Origin: Streptococcus constellatus
GTDB taxonomy: Bacteria > Bacillota > Bacilli > Lactobacillales > Streptococcaceae
Assembly: GCF_902167705.1 (NCBI RefSeq)
Contig: NZ_CABHMZ010000026.1
Span: forward strand, 1 to 64,000
Length of the DNA stretch: 64,000 nucleotides
Reading direction: 5' to 3'
The notes below the pieces were generated by a model that ran no database searches, was not told where the DNA came from, and saw only the letters and a list, made by a program, of their open reading frames with translations. Below are positions 56,112-64,000 of the stretch, one piece after another. The first letter of the stretch is position 1. Every line of letters starts with the position of its first letter. The position numbers were made by a program, and so were the translations under genes.

Positions 56112-57926
56112 CTATTCTACGGTAACAGACTTAGCTAAATTCCGTGGTTTGTCTACGTCAAGTCCACGATGCAATGTTGCAAAATAGGCAATCAACTGTG
56201 TTGGCACGACCATAGAAATTGGCGACAGGTATGGATGAACAGACATTAAAACAATATCGTCTCCTTCTTTTGCTACATTTTCTTCCACAACAGTCAAGAC
56301 ATTTGCACCACGCGCTACGACCTCTGACACATTTCCACGGGTATGGCTAGCCAATTGCTCATCGGACGAAATCAAGGCGATTACTGGTGTACCGTCTTCA
56401 ATCAAGGAAATCGTTCCATGTTTTAACTCTCCAGCAGCAAAGCCTTCACACTGGATATAGGAAATTTCTTTTAATTTCAAGCTGGCTTCCATAGCAACAT
56501 AATAGTCTTGCCCTCGACCAATATAGAAGGCATTGCGTGTTGTAGCGAGCAAATCACGCACTTTTTCGTCAATATTGTCTTTTTCAGATAGCGTCGCCTC
56601 AATGGCTTGGGCCACAATGGATAATTCATGCACCAAATCAAACTGCTTCGCTTTTTCATTGCCATTGGCATCTCCAACTGCTTTCGCAAGGAATGCAAGA
56701 GTCGCAATTTGCGCTGTGTAAGCCTTGGTGGAAGCTACTGCAATTTCCGGTCCTGCATGAAGTAACATCGTGTGAGTCGCTTCACGAGACAACGTTGAAC
56801 CTGGTACATTGGTTACCGTCAAGCTCGGAATCCCCATAGCATTGGCTTTGACCAAAACCTGACGGCTATCAGCCGTCTCACCTGATTGGCTAATTAGGAT
56901 AAACATTGGTTTCTTGCTGAGCAATGGCCATCTGTAACCCCATTCAGAAGAAATGCCTAGTTCAACCGGTGTATCTGTCAATTCTTCCAGCATGCGCTTG
57001 GTCGCAAAACCAGCATGATAAGAAGTTCCAGCTGCCAAAATATACAAGCGATCGGCTTCTTGAACAGCTTTGATAATAGCTGGATCTACTGAAATTTGCT
57101 CATTCTCATCCGTATAGGCTTGGATGAGTTTACGCATCACGGTTGGCTGCTCATCAATTTCCTTCAGCATATAGTAAGGATAAGTGCCTTTACCAATGTC
57201 AGACAAATCAAGCTCTGCTGTGTAGCTTTCACGTTCAACAGGATTACCATCATAATCTTGCACTTGAACACTATCTTTTGTCACAATGACCAATTCTTTA
57301 TCATGAATTTCCATAAATTCACTTGTTTCACGAATCATCGCCATAGCATCTGAACAGACCATATTGTAGCCTTCTCCCAAGCCAATCAAAAGCGGTGATT
57401 TATTTTTGGCAACATAAACTGTATCTGCATCCTCTGCATCCATTAAAGCAAAAGCATAAGAGCCTTCGATAATATGAAGAGCTTTTTTAAATGCTTCAAG
57501 AACTGATAAATTCTCTTCCTCAACGAATTTTCCAATCAAGTGAACCGCAATTTCTGTATCTGTCTGACCTTTCAAGTCATGTCCAGCAAGATAAGTATTC
57601 TTGATATCTAGATAATTTTCAATAACGCCATTATGCACTAAAACAAAGCGTCCAGTTTGAGACGTATGCGGATGTGCATTGCTCTCACTTGGTTTTCCGT
57701 GCGTTGCCCAGCGTGTGTGACCAATACCAGCCGTTCCAGCTACATCAATCCCGATTTTTGAACGAAGGTCAGCAATGCGACCAACCGATTTGACTAAGCT
57801 AGATGTTTTCCCAGTTGTCACAAAAATTCCAGCTGAATCATAACCCCGGTATTCTAATTTTTCTAGACCTTGCATTAAAATATCTGTTGCATTTCGATTT
57901 CCAACAACTCCAACGATTCCACACAT
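56112..57926 (-). CDS. glmS: glutamine-fructose-6-phosphate aminotransferase (isomerizing)
   Basis: Makes glucosamine 6-phosphate for wall synthesis. The 604 residues begin [10 protein letters not shown], with Cys2 the glutaminase nucleophile, so the start is certain. The glutamine amidotransferase domain (to about 240) is followed by two SIS isomerase domains ([11 protein letters not shown] and STKAYTAQ), ending in KSVTVE. The leader is odd: the only good ribosome site (AAAGGAGG) is 31 bases from the ATG, with a 9-bp perfect hairpin between. NagR-like boxes flank the promoter. Confidence 0.97.
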   Translation of the reverse strand: MCGIVGVVGNRNATDILMQGLEKLEYRGYDSAGIFVTTGKTSSLVKSVGRIADLRSKIGIDVAGTAGIGHTRWATHGKPSESNAHPHTSQTGRFVLVHNGVIENYLDIKNTYLAGHDLKGQTDTEIAVHLIGKFVEEENLSVLEAFKKALHIIEGSYAFALMDAEDADTVYVAKNKSPLLIGLGEGYNMVCSDAMAMIRETSEFMEIHDKELVIVTKDSVQVQDYDGNPVERESYTAELDLSDIGKGTYPYYMLKEIDEQPTVMRKLIQAYTDENEQISVDPAIIKAVQEADRLYILAAGTSYHAGFATKRMLEELTDTPVELGISSEWGYRWPLLSKKPMFILISQSGETADSRQVLVKANAMGIPSLTVTNVPGSTLSREATHTMLLHAGPEIAVASTKAYTAQIATLAFLAKAVGDANGNEKAKQFDLVHELSIVAQAIEATLSEKDNIDEKVRDLLATTRNAFYIGRGQDYYVAMEASLKLKEISYIQCEGFAAGELKHGTISLIEDGTPVIALISSDEQLASHTRGNVSEVVARGANVLTVVEENVAKEGDDIVLMSVHPYLSPISMVVPTQLIAYFATLHRGLDVDKPRNLAKSVTVE

Positions 57927-57936
57927 ATTGATACTT

Positions 57937-57963
57937 ATAGCAATTAAATTGCTATATCCTCCT
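57937..57963 (-). promoter_or_regulatory. glmS ribosome site separated from the start by a perfect hairpin
   Basis: AGGAGG lies at 57958-57963 and the ATG at 57924-57926. Between them is the 19-base palindrome ATAGCAATT-T-AATTGCTAT (57937-57955). Folding it out leaves a spacing of about 12 bases. Confidence 0.7.
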
Positions 57964-57974
57964 TTATTTTATAA

Positions 57975-58068
57975 ATTGGTATAGTCTAATAATATCTATA
58001 CAAAACAAGCTAAGTCAGTATATAATTTTATTGTGAATTTGTCAACAATAAAATTGGTATAGTTCAAA
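57975..58068 (-). promoter_or_regulatory. glmS promoter flanked by two NagR-like operators
   Basis: TTGACA (58040-58045), 17 bases, TATACT (58017-58022). ATTGGTATAGTCTAAT (57975-57990) and ATTGGTATAGTTCAAA (58053-58068) each match the NagR/DasR-type box ATTGGTATAGACCAAT at about 13 of 16 positions. One is downstream of the transcription start and one is just above the -35, which would suit looping repression. Confidence 0.7.
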
Positions 58069-58167
58069 AAGAAAGTATAGAGGAAATCAAAAGACTTTAA
58101 AAGAGCTTATTTCTCTACTAGTAGAGTTAGGCATCTTTATTTACATTGCATGTTTCAAAAACATCAG

Positions 58168-58225
58168 GCATCCATTTCATCAATGTTTTTACTAACTAGA
58201 AACGAAAAAGACTGGATGCCCCAGC
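58168..58225 (-). terminator. inverted repeat behind ackA
   Basis: GGCATCCA and TGGATGCC are separated by about 37 AT-rich bases and followed in the ackA direction by AT-rich sequence. A possible terminator or a relic of a repeat (CCAGCCTC follows). The 342-base gap between ackA and glmS holds no gene I can support. Confidence 0.4.
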
Positions 58226-58268
58226 CTCTTCTTAAATATTATTGCTATAAATTCAACTTTTTAAAATT

Positions 58269-59468
58269 TTATTTTTGATTTTTAAATCGTTCAACATCAC
58301 GCGCAATAACTAACTCTTCATCGGTTGGAATAACCAGAACCCGTACTTTTGCATTTGACGTTGAAATGTCGCCAAAAGTGCCATAAACATTTTTTTCCGG
58401 ATCCACATCACAGCCAAACCAAGACATTCCTTCAATAACTAGGCGACGAATGGTAACTGAATTTTCACCAATCCCTGCGGTGAAAATGATTGCATCTGCA
58501 CCATTTAATACGGCGAAATATTGTCCAATATATTTCTTAATGCGATCAACGAACATATCATTCGCCAATTGTGATTTTTCATCACCCGCACGCATGGACG
58601 CATGAATGTCTCGCATATCGCTGGATTTTTCAGAAACTCCTAGAAGACCGGATTCCCGATTTAAAATATGGCTAATAGCTTCTGGTGTATTAAAATCATC
58701 TGTATGCTCCATCAAATAAGGGATGATAGCCGGATCAATATCCCCTGTGCGAGTTCCCATCATCACGCCACCTAGCGGAGTAAAGCCCATTGAGGTATCT
58801 ACAGAAATTCCTTTATCAACCGCTGTAATAGAAGCGCCATTCCCAATATGACAAGTAATCAGCTTGAGCTCTTCCAATGGCTTACCAAGCACTTTAGCCG
58901 CTTCTTTGGCAACATACTGATGACTTGTTCCATGCGCTCCATATTTACGCACTTTATTTTCCGTATAATACTTAGTTGGTAATGGATAACGGTAAGCCTT
59001 TTCAGGCATTGTTGTATGAAATGACGTATCAAACACAACGACACTTGTAATGTCTGGCAACAATTCTTTAAAGGCACGAATTCCTGCTGCATTAGCTTTG
59101 TTATGAAGCGGTGCAAGAAGTGCCAATTCTTCTACTTTTTGAATCACTTCTTCGCTATCAACAAGTGCAGATTCTTTAAAATATTCACCACCTGCAACAA
59201 CGCGATGACCGACACCTGTGATTTCATCATAGGATTTAATAATATCAAAGCGCATCAAATCATCTAACAAAATTTTTACAGCTTGTGTGTGGTCATCAAT
59301 ATCTAAAATTTGTTTTTCCGCACGACCATCAAATTTTACCGTTGAAATGGAATCTTTAAGACCAATTCGTTCAATCAGCCCTTTGGCAATGACTTTTTCA
59401 GCTGGCATTTCGTATAATTGCCATTTTAAACTAGAACTTCCGGCATTGATTGAAATTGTTTTTGACAT
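58269..59468 (-). CDS. ackA: acetate kinase
   Basis: Converts acetyl phosphate and ADP to acetate and ATP, a major energy step in streptococci. The 399 residues include the N-terminal [35 protein letters not shown], the signature [14 protein letters not shown], and [19 protein letters not shown] precedes the ATG. A cre-like site and TATAAT lie immediately upstream. Confidence 0.97.
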   Translation of the reverse strand: MSKTISINAGSSSLKWQLYEMPAEKVIAKGLIERIGLKDSISTVKFDGRAEKQILDIDDHTQAVKILLDDLMRFDIIKSYDEITGVGHRVVAGGEYFKESALVDSEEVIQKVEELALLAPLHNKANAAGIRAFKELLPDITSVVVFDTSFHTTMPEKAYRYPLPTKYYTENKVRKYGAHGTSHQYVAKEAAKVLGKPLEELKLITCHIGNGASITAVDKGISVDTSMGFTPLGGVMMGTRTGDIDPAIIPYLMEHTDDFNTPEAISHILNRESGLLGVSEKSSDMRDIHASMRAGDEKSQLANDMFVDRIKKYIGQYFAVLNGADAIIFTAGIGENSVTIRRLVIEGMSWFGCDVDPEKNVYGTFGDISTSNAKVRVLVIPTDEELVIARDVERFKNQK

Positions 59469-59479
59469 AAGTTACCTCT

Positions 59480-59493
59480 TTTAAGCGTTTTCA
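59480..59493 (-). promoter_or_regulatory. cre-like site at the ackA promoter
   Basis: TGAAAACGCTTAAA on the minus strand matches the cre consensus at 13 of 14 positions. It lies directly after a TATAAT box, over the expected transcription start. Confidence 0.6.
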
Positions 59494-59529
59494 TTCATTA
59501 TATCAAAAACTTGTTTAAATTTCACTTTC

Positions 59530-60468
59530 TTAGCTCCAATTTTGAAATTTTTCGCTAAATGTCAATAAATCAGCTTGATTTTGCAAATCAGACAAAGCAT
59601 AAACAAATGGCTGAACAGCTTGTTCATCTTGCTTTTTCAGTACAAAAATTGTCTTGGCATACGCTGCATTTCCAAAAAGAGACTCTGGTAATGCAATCAT
59701 CGCAACTATCTGCGCATGATTTTGCAGCCAAGTTTTCAGCAAATCACTTTGCGAACTAGTCAATAAATCATTTGGTGCAAGGAAAATAGCATAACCGCCT
59801 GACTTGAGATACTTGAGCGATTGTTCCATTAACAAATGATGAGCATAGGTATGCTCCTGTGTACTAGCCACTTCATAGCGCGCCGCAATGCTATCATCAG
59901 GATAAAAGCCAACTGGTAAATCGCTAATAATCACATCGCTTTCTTTCAATACTTGTGGGCGTACTGCGTCACCTTGCACAAAACTAACTTTTGCGTCCAT
60001 CACATCTGCGATACTGGCTGATATATCAATTAGCAGATCGTCCAATTCCAGCCCTAGATAATCGACATTTTTCTTTGTATTATTGAGAATGGTTTCTGCC
60101 AAATTTCCCATTCCGCTCCCAATTTCCAAAATATCAATGTTTTCTTTTTTACTGAATTGATCAATGAGAAAAGTTAAGATAAACCCGATAGAATCTGGAG
60201 TAAATTGATGATTGGCTTGCAAAGGCTCTGTTTGAGCTGCTTTCATCAGCAAAAATTGGTATGCTCGGCGCCATTCTTCTTTGTTTAATTTCAAAGATTT
60301 GAGTGTTTCATTATTTTTTTTGACAGTAGCTAGCTCTGTATTTCCATCCAGATAAATCCCATTTTGTTCTACCAAAGCATCATAAAAATTCGTTAAAAGA
60401 GCATTTTGGAGCTCTTGGACATTTTCTAACAAAAGCGTATAAGCCTGTTCTATTTTTTCAAAATTCAT
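59530..60468 (-). CDS. class I SAM-dependent methyltransferase (YtxK-like, comG-linked)
   Basis: A 312-residue protein with an N-terminal helical part and an N6-adenine-methyltransferase-like Rossmann domain. Motif I is DILEIGSGMGNLAETIL (about 114-130), and the catalytic position reads ISDLPVGFYPDD in place of the NPPY/F of DNA methylases. The gene stands between comG and ackA in many streptococci. Target unknown; the altered motif leaves DNA methylation uncertain. Confidence 0.85.
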   Translation of the reverse strand: MNFEKIEQAYTLLLENVQELQNALLTNFYDALVEQNGIYLDGNTELATVKKNNETLKSLKLNKEEWRRAYQFLLMKAAQTEPLQANHQFTPDSIGFILTFLIDQFSKKENIDILEIGSGMGNLAETILNNTKKNVDYLGLELDDLLIDISASIADVMDAKVSFVQGDAVRPQVLKESDVIISDLPVGFYPDDSIAARYEVASTQEHTYAHHLLMEQSLKYLKSGGYAIFLAPNDLLTSSQSDLLKTWLQNHAQIVAMIALPESLFGNAAYAKTIFVLKKQDEQAVQPFVYALSDLQNQADLLTFSEKFQNWS

Positions 60469-60552
60469 AGCATCCTCCGCTCCCTATCATACCAAAATTT
60501 AACTCTTTTTGCGAGCAAGGTCTCAGTTACTTACATACAGTTCTATTCTCGC

Positions 60553-60888
60553 TTATTTGTCTAGTTTGTCATTGATTTGGCTGGTCTTCTCAAGCGGAAA
60601 AGAAAATTGATAACGACGACCAGTCTTCATTGTTACGGTCAGGATAAGCTCTTTCTCACCCTTTTGGTCTTGCACATGCCCTTTATCAAATTCCCTTTGC
60701 TTAGAATTTTCGTTGGCTAGAACCGCCATTGCATAAGCCTGTGTTCGTTCTCGGTTTAGGGTGAAATTCCTATGATTAGCAGTTTGACGATGAAGATAAA
60801 ATTGCAAAAGCAAGCTAAAAACAGCTGTTATAAAAAGGGCATAGAGCATAATACCTGCTTTAACTTTTTGTTTCCACACGATAGACAA
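60553..60888 (-). CDS. comGG: competence pilus minor component ComGG
   Basis: A 111-residue protein with a single N-terminal helix ([22 protein letters not shown]) and no classical pilin cleavage motif, as for ComGG/CglG. It overlaps comGF by 29 bases and is the last gene of the comG operon. Confidence 0.85.
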   Translation of the reverse strand: MSIVWKQKVKAGIMLYALFITAVFSLLLQFYLHRQTANHRNFTLNRERTQAYAMAVLANENSKQREFDKGHVQDQKGEKELILTVTMKTGRRYQFSFPLEKTSQINDKLDK

Positions 60889-61300
60889 ACTCCCTTTCCA
60901 ATCCCCGCTTAAATGTCAATCTAATATGAATCAGCTCATTTTTCTGTGAGATTTCTGCTTTTTTCACATCATAAACCATAGGCTGGTAACCTCTCCCATT
61001 CGCATTGGTTTTTCTGAAATCTTGTCCACTTGACTTTCCAAATGCAAACACCTTGCTGTCCTGCTTCATGTATAAACGATTGTTCTCCACTTTTTCAAAT
61101 GAAGAACGAACTAATTCCGCTTCTAGTTGGTCAGCAAACAAAAGCCATTCTCGTTGTTCACTGTGTTGCCGAGCTTGGACCTCAGAAGCCAGAAGCCGCG
61201 TCATAGATTGAAACAGCAACACGCTTCCACTAATGACAAAGAGGGCAACCAGAGCCTCTAAAAGGGTAAAAGCTTTCACTTTATTTGCCTTGAACACCAA
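60860..61300 (-). CDS. comGF: competence minor pseudopilin ComGF
   Basis: A 146-residue protein whose start [18 protein letters not shown] is a type IV pilin-like prepilin segment processed by ComC/PilD. It overlaps comGE by 20 bases and comGG by 29. Confidence 0.87.
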   Translation of the reverse strand: MVFKANKVKAFTLLEALVALFVISGSVLLFQSMTRLLASEVQARQHSEQREWLLFADQLEAELVRSSFEKVENNRLYMKQDSKVFAFGKSSGQDFRKTNANGRGYQPMVYDVKKAEISQKNELIHIRLTFKRGLEREFVYRVETKS

Positions 61301-61574
61301 GAATCAGCTCCTTCCCATGATAAATCTGGATACCTTGTTGACTTTTTTCAACACGCACTTCAATACTGTTCATTGTTAAATAGCTTTGCTTTGTCTGCAA
61401 GGCCATGTTAGCTACCCTTAGAACTTCTTCTTCTCTCAGCAAATCATTTTCGACTTTTCGAGACTGGTGAATTTGCCCTAACAACAGGGTCACAATGGTC
61501 GCAAAAACACCTAAAACCAGCAGCGCTTCTAATAAAATCGTTCCTCTAACGTGTTGTTTTCTTAAATTTCCCAT
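61281..61574 (-). CDS. comGE: competence minor pseudopilin ComGE
   Basis: A 97-residue protein with the prepilin-like N-terminus [20 protein letters not shown], in which the usual phenylalanine after glycine is replaced by threonine. It overlaps comGD by 29 bases. Confidence 0.85.
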   Translation of the reverse strand: MGNLRKQHVRGTILLEALLVLGVFATIVTLLLGQIHQSRKVENDLLREEEVLRVANMALQTKQSYLTMNSIEVRVEKSQQGIQIYHGKELILGVQGK

Positions 61575-61974
61575 TTCCTAGATATAATTGATATGTAATT
61601 GTCTGCTTTTTTGTCTGAAACACAATCTTTCCGAGCGATGAATTACCACCTGCCTTATCAAAATGAAGTGTCAAATCATCTGGAGCTTGAATCGAGCGAG
61701 GAACCGCCAAATGTGTGTAACCATTGGAAATCCTCTCACGAGAAAAATTCATATCCAACTGACTTTGAGCTGAACTGCTCAACTTCTGACTTTCCCGATA
61801 AAAATGCTCAAACTCCAGAAAGAAAATCTGCTCTTCCACCTGTTCAAAAGAAGAACGAACAGAGCCCGATACCACAAGCAATAAAAAACTTGTTACAAAT
61901 AAGGTCAGCAAACTTTCCAAAAGCGTAAATCCCTTAATCTGCAATGGAACGAGCTTCTTTTGTATGTTTCGCAT
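61546..61974 (-). CDS. comGD: competence minor pseudopilin ComGD
   Basis: A 142-residue prepilin with IKGFTLLESLLTLFVTSFLL as leader/helix. The start overlaps comGC by 41 bases. Part of the tip complex of the transformation pilus. Confidence 0.87.
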   Translation of the reverse strand: MRNIQKKLVPLQIKGFTLLESLLTLFVTSFLLLVVSGSVRSSFEQVEEQIFFLEFEHFYRESQKLSSSAQSQLDMNFSRERISNGYTHLAVPRSIQAPDDLTLHFDKAGGNSSLGKIVFQTKKQTITYQLYLGNGKFKKTTR

Positions 61975-62251
61975 AGTAAGCCTTATAGGAGGCCGCTTGC
62001 TTGTCTGTTATTGTGCCTTCGTTGACTAATTTTGAGAGTGTCGCTTTTTCATTGGTGTGATTGACCTCAAACAGCTCCGCTTGGCTTTCCACAACTTTTA
62101 CCACAGCTGCATTTCCTTTTTCCGTTACCGCTTCTTTTTGCTTGGTCAAATTCGGCACAAACAAGAGCATCAAAACACTAATGATAAGAAGCACGACTAA
62201 CATTTCTACTAAAGTAAAACCTTTAACCTTCAAACTTTTTAATTTTTTCAT
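61934..62251 (-). CDS. comGC: competence major pilin ComGC
   Basis: Major subunit of the DNA-uptake pilus, 105 residues. The prepilin peptidase site lies in VKGFTLVEMLVVLLIISV, cut after glycine, with Glu5 of the mature protein present. It overlaps comGB by four bases (ATGA). Confidence 0.95.
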   Translation of the reverse strand: MKKLKSLKVKGFTLVEMLVVLLIISVLMLLFVPNLTKQKEAVTEKGNAAVVKVVESQAELFEVNHTNEKATLSKLVNEGTITDKQAASYKAYYAKHTKEARSIAD

Positions 62252-63270
62252 AATTGAACCTCCATATTTTGATAAATTGGCAGCAACATGGCTGCATATA
62301 ACAATACAATCATCAAGGCCACAAAGACAAACACTAGTGGCTGAATAACATTCATTGCTTGATGAACACGTTTAAAAAATATCTCCCGTGTTTTTTGAGC
62401 ATAAACTTCTAATTCACACCCCAATTTGGATTTCACTTCACCGTATTCAATTATCAAGCCTAATTCCTTTTTAAAAAATGGATAATATTTCACTACTTGT
62501 GAAAATTCCTGACCATTTTGCAACGCAATTTCTAAATCTTTCCCAATTTCTTGGAACATAGCAGAGCGTTGCCCTTGCATCATCTGAAAAATCTGACTAA
62601 GTTCTAAACCTTGACCAATCATATTTCCCCATTCTCTCGCATAATAAGCTGTCAAATACGTTTGAATAAAAGTGCCCAAAAAAGGAAGGCGAGCCAACAA
62701 ACCAAAGGCTACTATTTTTGAGCTTTTTCTAAACCAATAAAAACCTATCGCGAACAAAACAAGGACTACTCCTAGTGACCCCAGAAAAATGTGCGGCAAC
62801 TGACTAATCAGCTGCGTTGCTACATTTTGACGCTCTAACTGCGGAAGCAAATAATTGCGCAGCCCTAACATGATGAACACTAAAAAGATGAGTAAAATGA
62901 ATGGATAAGTGGCTACCTCAATTAACTTTTTCTTGACTTTTGAGACATTTTCCAAGTATTCCTCAATCTTACTCAAGCTGAGTGAGAGATTTCCGTGTAA
63001 CTCCGCCAATGAAAGCTGTGTCACCACATTATCTGAAAAGCCTAAGCTTGCCATGATGTCTGAAAAAGGTTTTCCTGTTGCTAAACCCTCTTTCATCTTT
63101 TCTACATAAGCTTTTTCTAACAGGGCGCTCCGCTTCAAAAAGTCAATAATTTCTGCCAAATGAAAGCCGCTAGAAAAAAGATTATTCAGCAACTCTACGA
63201 CCTTTTTCTGCTTAACTGTGGATAATTTTTTCCGCTTCTGCCTGCTCAAGATTGATATGTCCTGCTGCAT
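62248..63270 (-). CDS. comGB: competence pilus inner-membrane platform protein ComGB
   Basis: GspF/PilC-family protein with two repeats of the T2SSF domain and three hydrophobic helices (about residues 140-165, 188-208 and 318-340). It ends AMLLPIYQNMEVQL. The start is uncertain: the frame is open well into comGA. The ATG at 63270 (MQQDISILSRQKRKK) gives a family-like N-terminus of 340 residues and a 59-base overlap with comGA, but lacks a clear ribosome site; a TTG 21 bases later follows AGGA. Confidence 0.88.
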   Translation of the reverse strand: MQQDISILSRQKRKKLSTVKQKKVVELLNNLFSSGFHLAEIIDFLKRSALLEKAYVEKMKEGLATGKPFSDIMASLGFSDNVVTQLSLAELHGNLSLSLSKIEEYLENVSKVKKKLIEVATYPFILLIFLVFIMLGLRNYLLPQLERQNVATQLISQLPHIFLGSLGVVLVLFAIGFYWFRKSSKIVAFGLLARLPFLGTFIQTYLTAYYAREWGNMIGQGLELSQIFQMMQGQRSAMFQEIGKDLEIALQNGQEFSQVVKYYPFFKKELGLIIEYGEVKSKLGCELEVYAQKTREIFFKRVHQAMNVIQPLVFVFVALMIVLLYAAMLLPIYQNMEVQL

Positions 63271-64000
63271 AAAGCTGATCAATCTGTCGATTCCAGTCGC
63301 TTGGCTCGTGTTCTTGATACTTTTCACTGACAAAATCCACTATTCCTCCTTTCGCAATTAAGCGTTGGTAACAAATCCCTTGCAAGACAATTTTCAGCTC
63401 TGCTTCTGTCACTCCCAATTCTAGCAACCGTTCATAGACACCTCGCACGCTTTTAGCATGAATCGTTGAAAAGACAGTCACTCCTGTCAAGCTAGCCCGT
63501 ACAACTGCCCGCGCCGTCTCCGCATCTCGGATTTCTCCGATAATCAATAAATCCGGTCGATGTCGAAGAGAGAGTTTAATCAAACCTTCATAAGTCAAAC
63601 CAATCGCTTCATTGAGTTGCAATTGCAACATGTCAGCTTGTTTAATTTCAACAGGGTCTTCAATGGACATGATTTGCTGACCAGCAAAACGCTCTTGAGC
63701 TAGTTGGTGCATGAGAGTCGTTTTGCCACTTCCTACCGGTCCTGAAAAAAGGTAAAGTCCGCGTTGTTTAAAGCATTCTTTCAACTCTGAAATTTGAGCA
63801 AACCAAAACTTCAACTCTGCTTCTTCATCATGCAATAGACGAATTACCAGACTTTCATATCCGCGATAATCCCCTACCGTTGACAATCGGAGTGACGCTT
63901 TCTTGTCACCATATCGATAATCGCAAGAACCGAGTTGGCTTCTACGTTTTTCGCCGACATTCATCCCAGCTGTAAACTTAAAATGACTAATCACCGCTGC
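63212..64000 (-). CDS. comGA: competence pilus ATPase ComGA, N-terminus outside the window
   Basis: GspE/PilT-type traffic ATPase that assembles the transformation pilus. About 262 residues are visible, and the frame continues past the window edge with AAVISHFKFTAGMNVGEKRR. Walker A is GPVGSGKTT, the Asp box IMSIEDPVE, Walker B LLIIGEIRD, and the His box STIHA. About 50 N-terminal residues and the expected ComX promoter lie beyond 64000. Confidence 0.95.
   Translation of the reverse strand, partial: AAVISHFKFTAGMNVGEKRRSQLGSCDYRYGDKKASLRLSTVGDYRGYESLVIRLLHDEEAELKFWFAQISELKECFKQRGLYLFSGPVGSGKTTLMHQLAQERFAGQQIMSIEDPVEIKQADMLQLQLNEAIGLTYEGLIKLSLRHRPDLLIIGEIRDAETARAVVRASLTGVTVFSTIHAKSVRGVYERLLELGVTEAELKIVLQGICYQRLIAKGGIVDFVSEKYQEHEPSDWNRQIDQLYAAGHINLEQAEAEKIIHS

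Noticed and set aside
57927..58080. glmS ribozyme
   Set aside because: The leader is short and AT-rich, without the ribozyme core; protein operators and a hairpin explain its structure better.
58085..58200. Plus-strand peptide-like frame containing KTLKELISLLVELGIFIY
   Set aside because: No start codon, no ribosome site and no recognisable homology; AT-rich DNA produces such frames by chance.

Overview
The window reads as chromosome of a viridans-type Streptococcus. The genome is low-GC with strong AGGAGG ribosome sites and TTGACA/TATAAT promoters. It carries a competence pilus operon (comG/cgl), a competence-induced single-strand-binding protein behind a TACGAATA box, ClpL, PepO next to a ScaCBA/PsaBCA-type manganese transporter, and the ula, uppS-cdsA-rseP-proS and groESL-ssbB gene orders I know from the mitis/sanguinis/anginosus groups. 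I cannot fix the species from sequence alone. Apart from a few plus-strand islands (scaCBA-scaR, rarA-6S-tRNA, a dead membrane gene, pepA), almost everything is on the minus strand.

Layout. 1-860: the 3' end of an IS30-type transposase beside decayed ltrA and flavodoxin remnants. 0.86-9.1 kb: leuS, pepO and the divergent manganese uptake operon with its DtxR-type regulator. 9.2-19.6 kb: housekeeping genes (dtd, rel, rsmE, prmA, GNAT, Nudix, DUF3013), then rarA, 6S RNA and tRNA-Lys, a frameshifted membrane gene, an HD phosphohydrolase, and a deoxynucleoside kinase behind two NrdR-like boxes. 19.6-22.9 kb: queH and groESL with a CIRCE operator. 22.9-30.4 kb: a complete lev locus, with a fructose/mannose-family PTS (levDEFGX) preceded by a sugar-binding protein, kinase, response regulator and second sugar-binding protein. 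30.4-36.6 kb: ssbB, ytpR, thioredoxin, pepA, folT with a tetrahydrofolate riboswitch, folC. 36.9-43.3 kb: proS, rseP/eep, cdsA, uppS, yajC and a YbaK-type deacylase. 43.4-53.4 kb: transketolase and the ascorbate (ula) utilisation cluster. 53.5-59.5 kb: clpL, glmS, ackA. 59.5-64.0 kb: a methyltransferase and the comG operon, cut by the window end.

How the parts work together. Several promoters can be read almost to the base. ScaR-type palindrome over the scaC -35; CcpA cre sites at pepO, levD, ulaA and ackA; HrcA/CIRCE at groES; NrdR-like boxes at the kinase; NagR-like boxes at glmS; a ComX box at ssbB. Carbon control (CcpA) therefore ties together PTS uptake of hexoses and ascorbate and acetate/ATP output through AckA. 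GlmS has its own amino-sugar switch.

The parts that most repay attention are: the levQRST four-component sensor and its TGACA operator array; a family of three-hairpin 3'-end elements behind scaR, ssbB and yajC; the unusual glmS leader with the Shine-Dalgarno 31 nt from the start across a perfect hairpin; the long repeat-bearing clpL leader; a probable nonsense stop in the ula regulator; and several gene fossils that no conventional ORF call would report.
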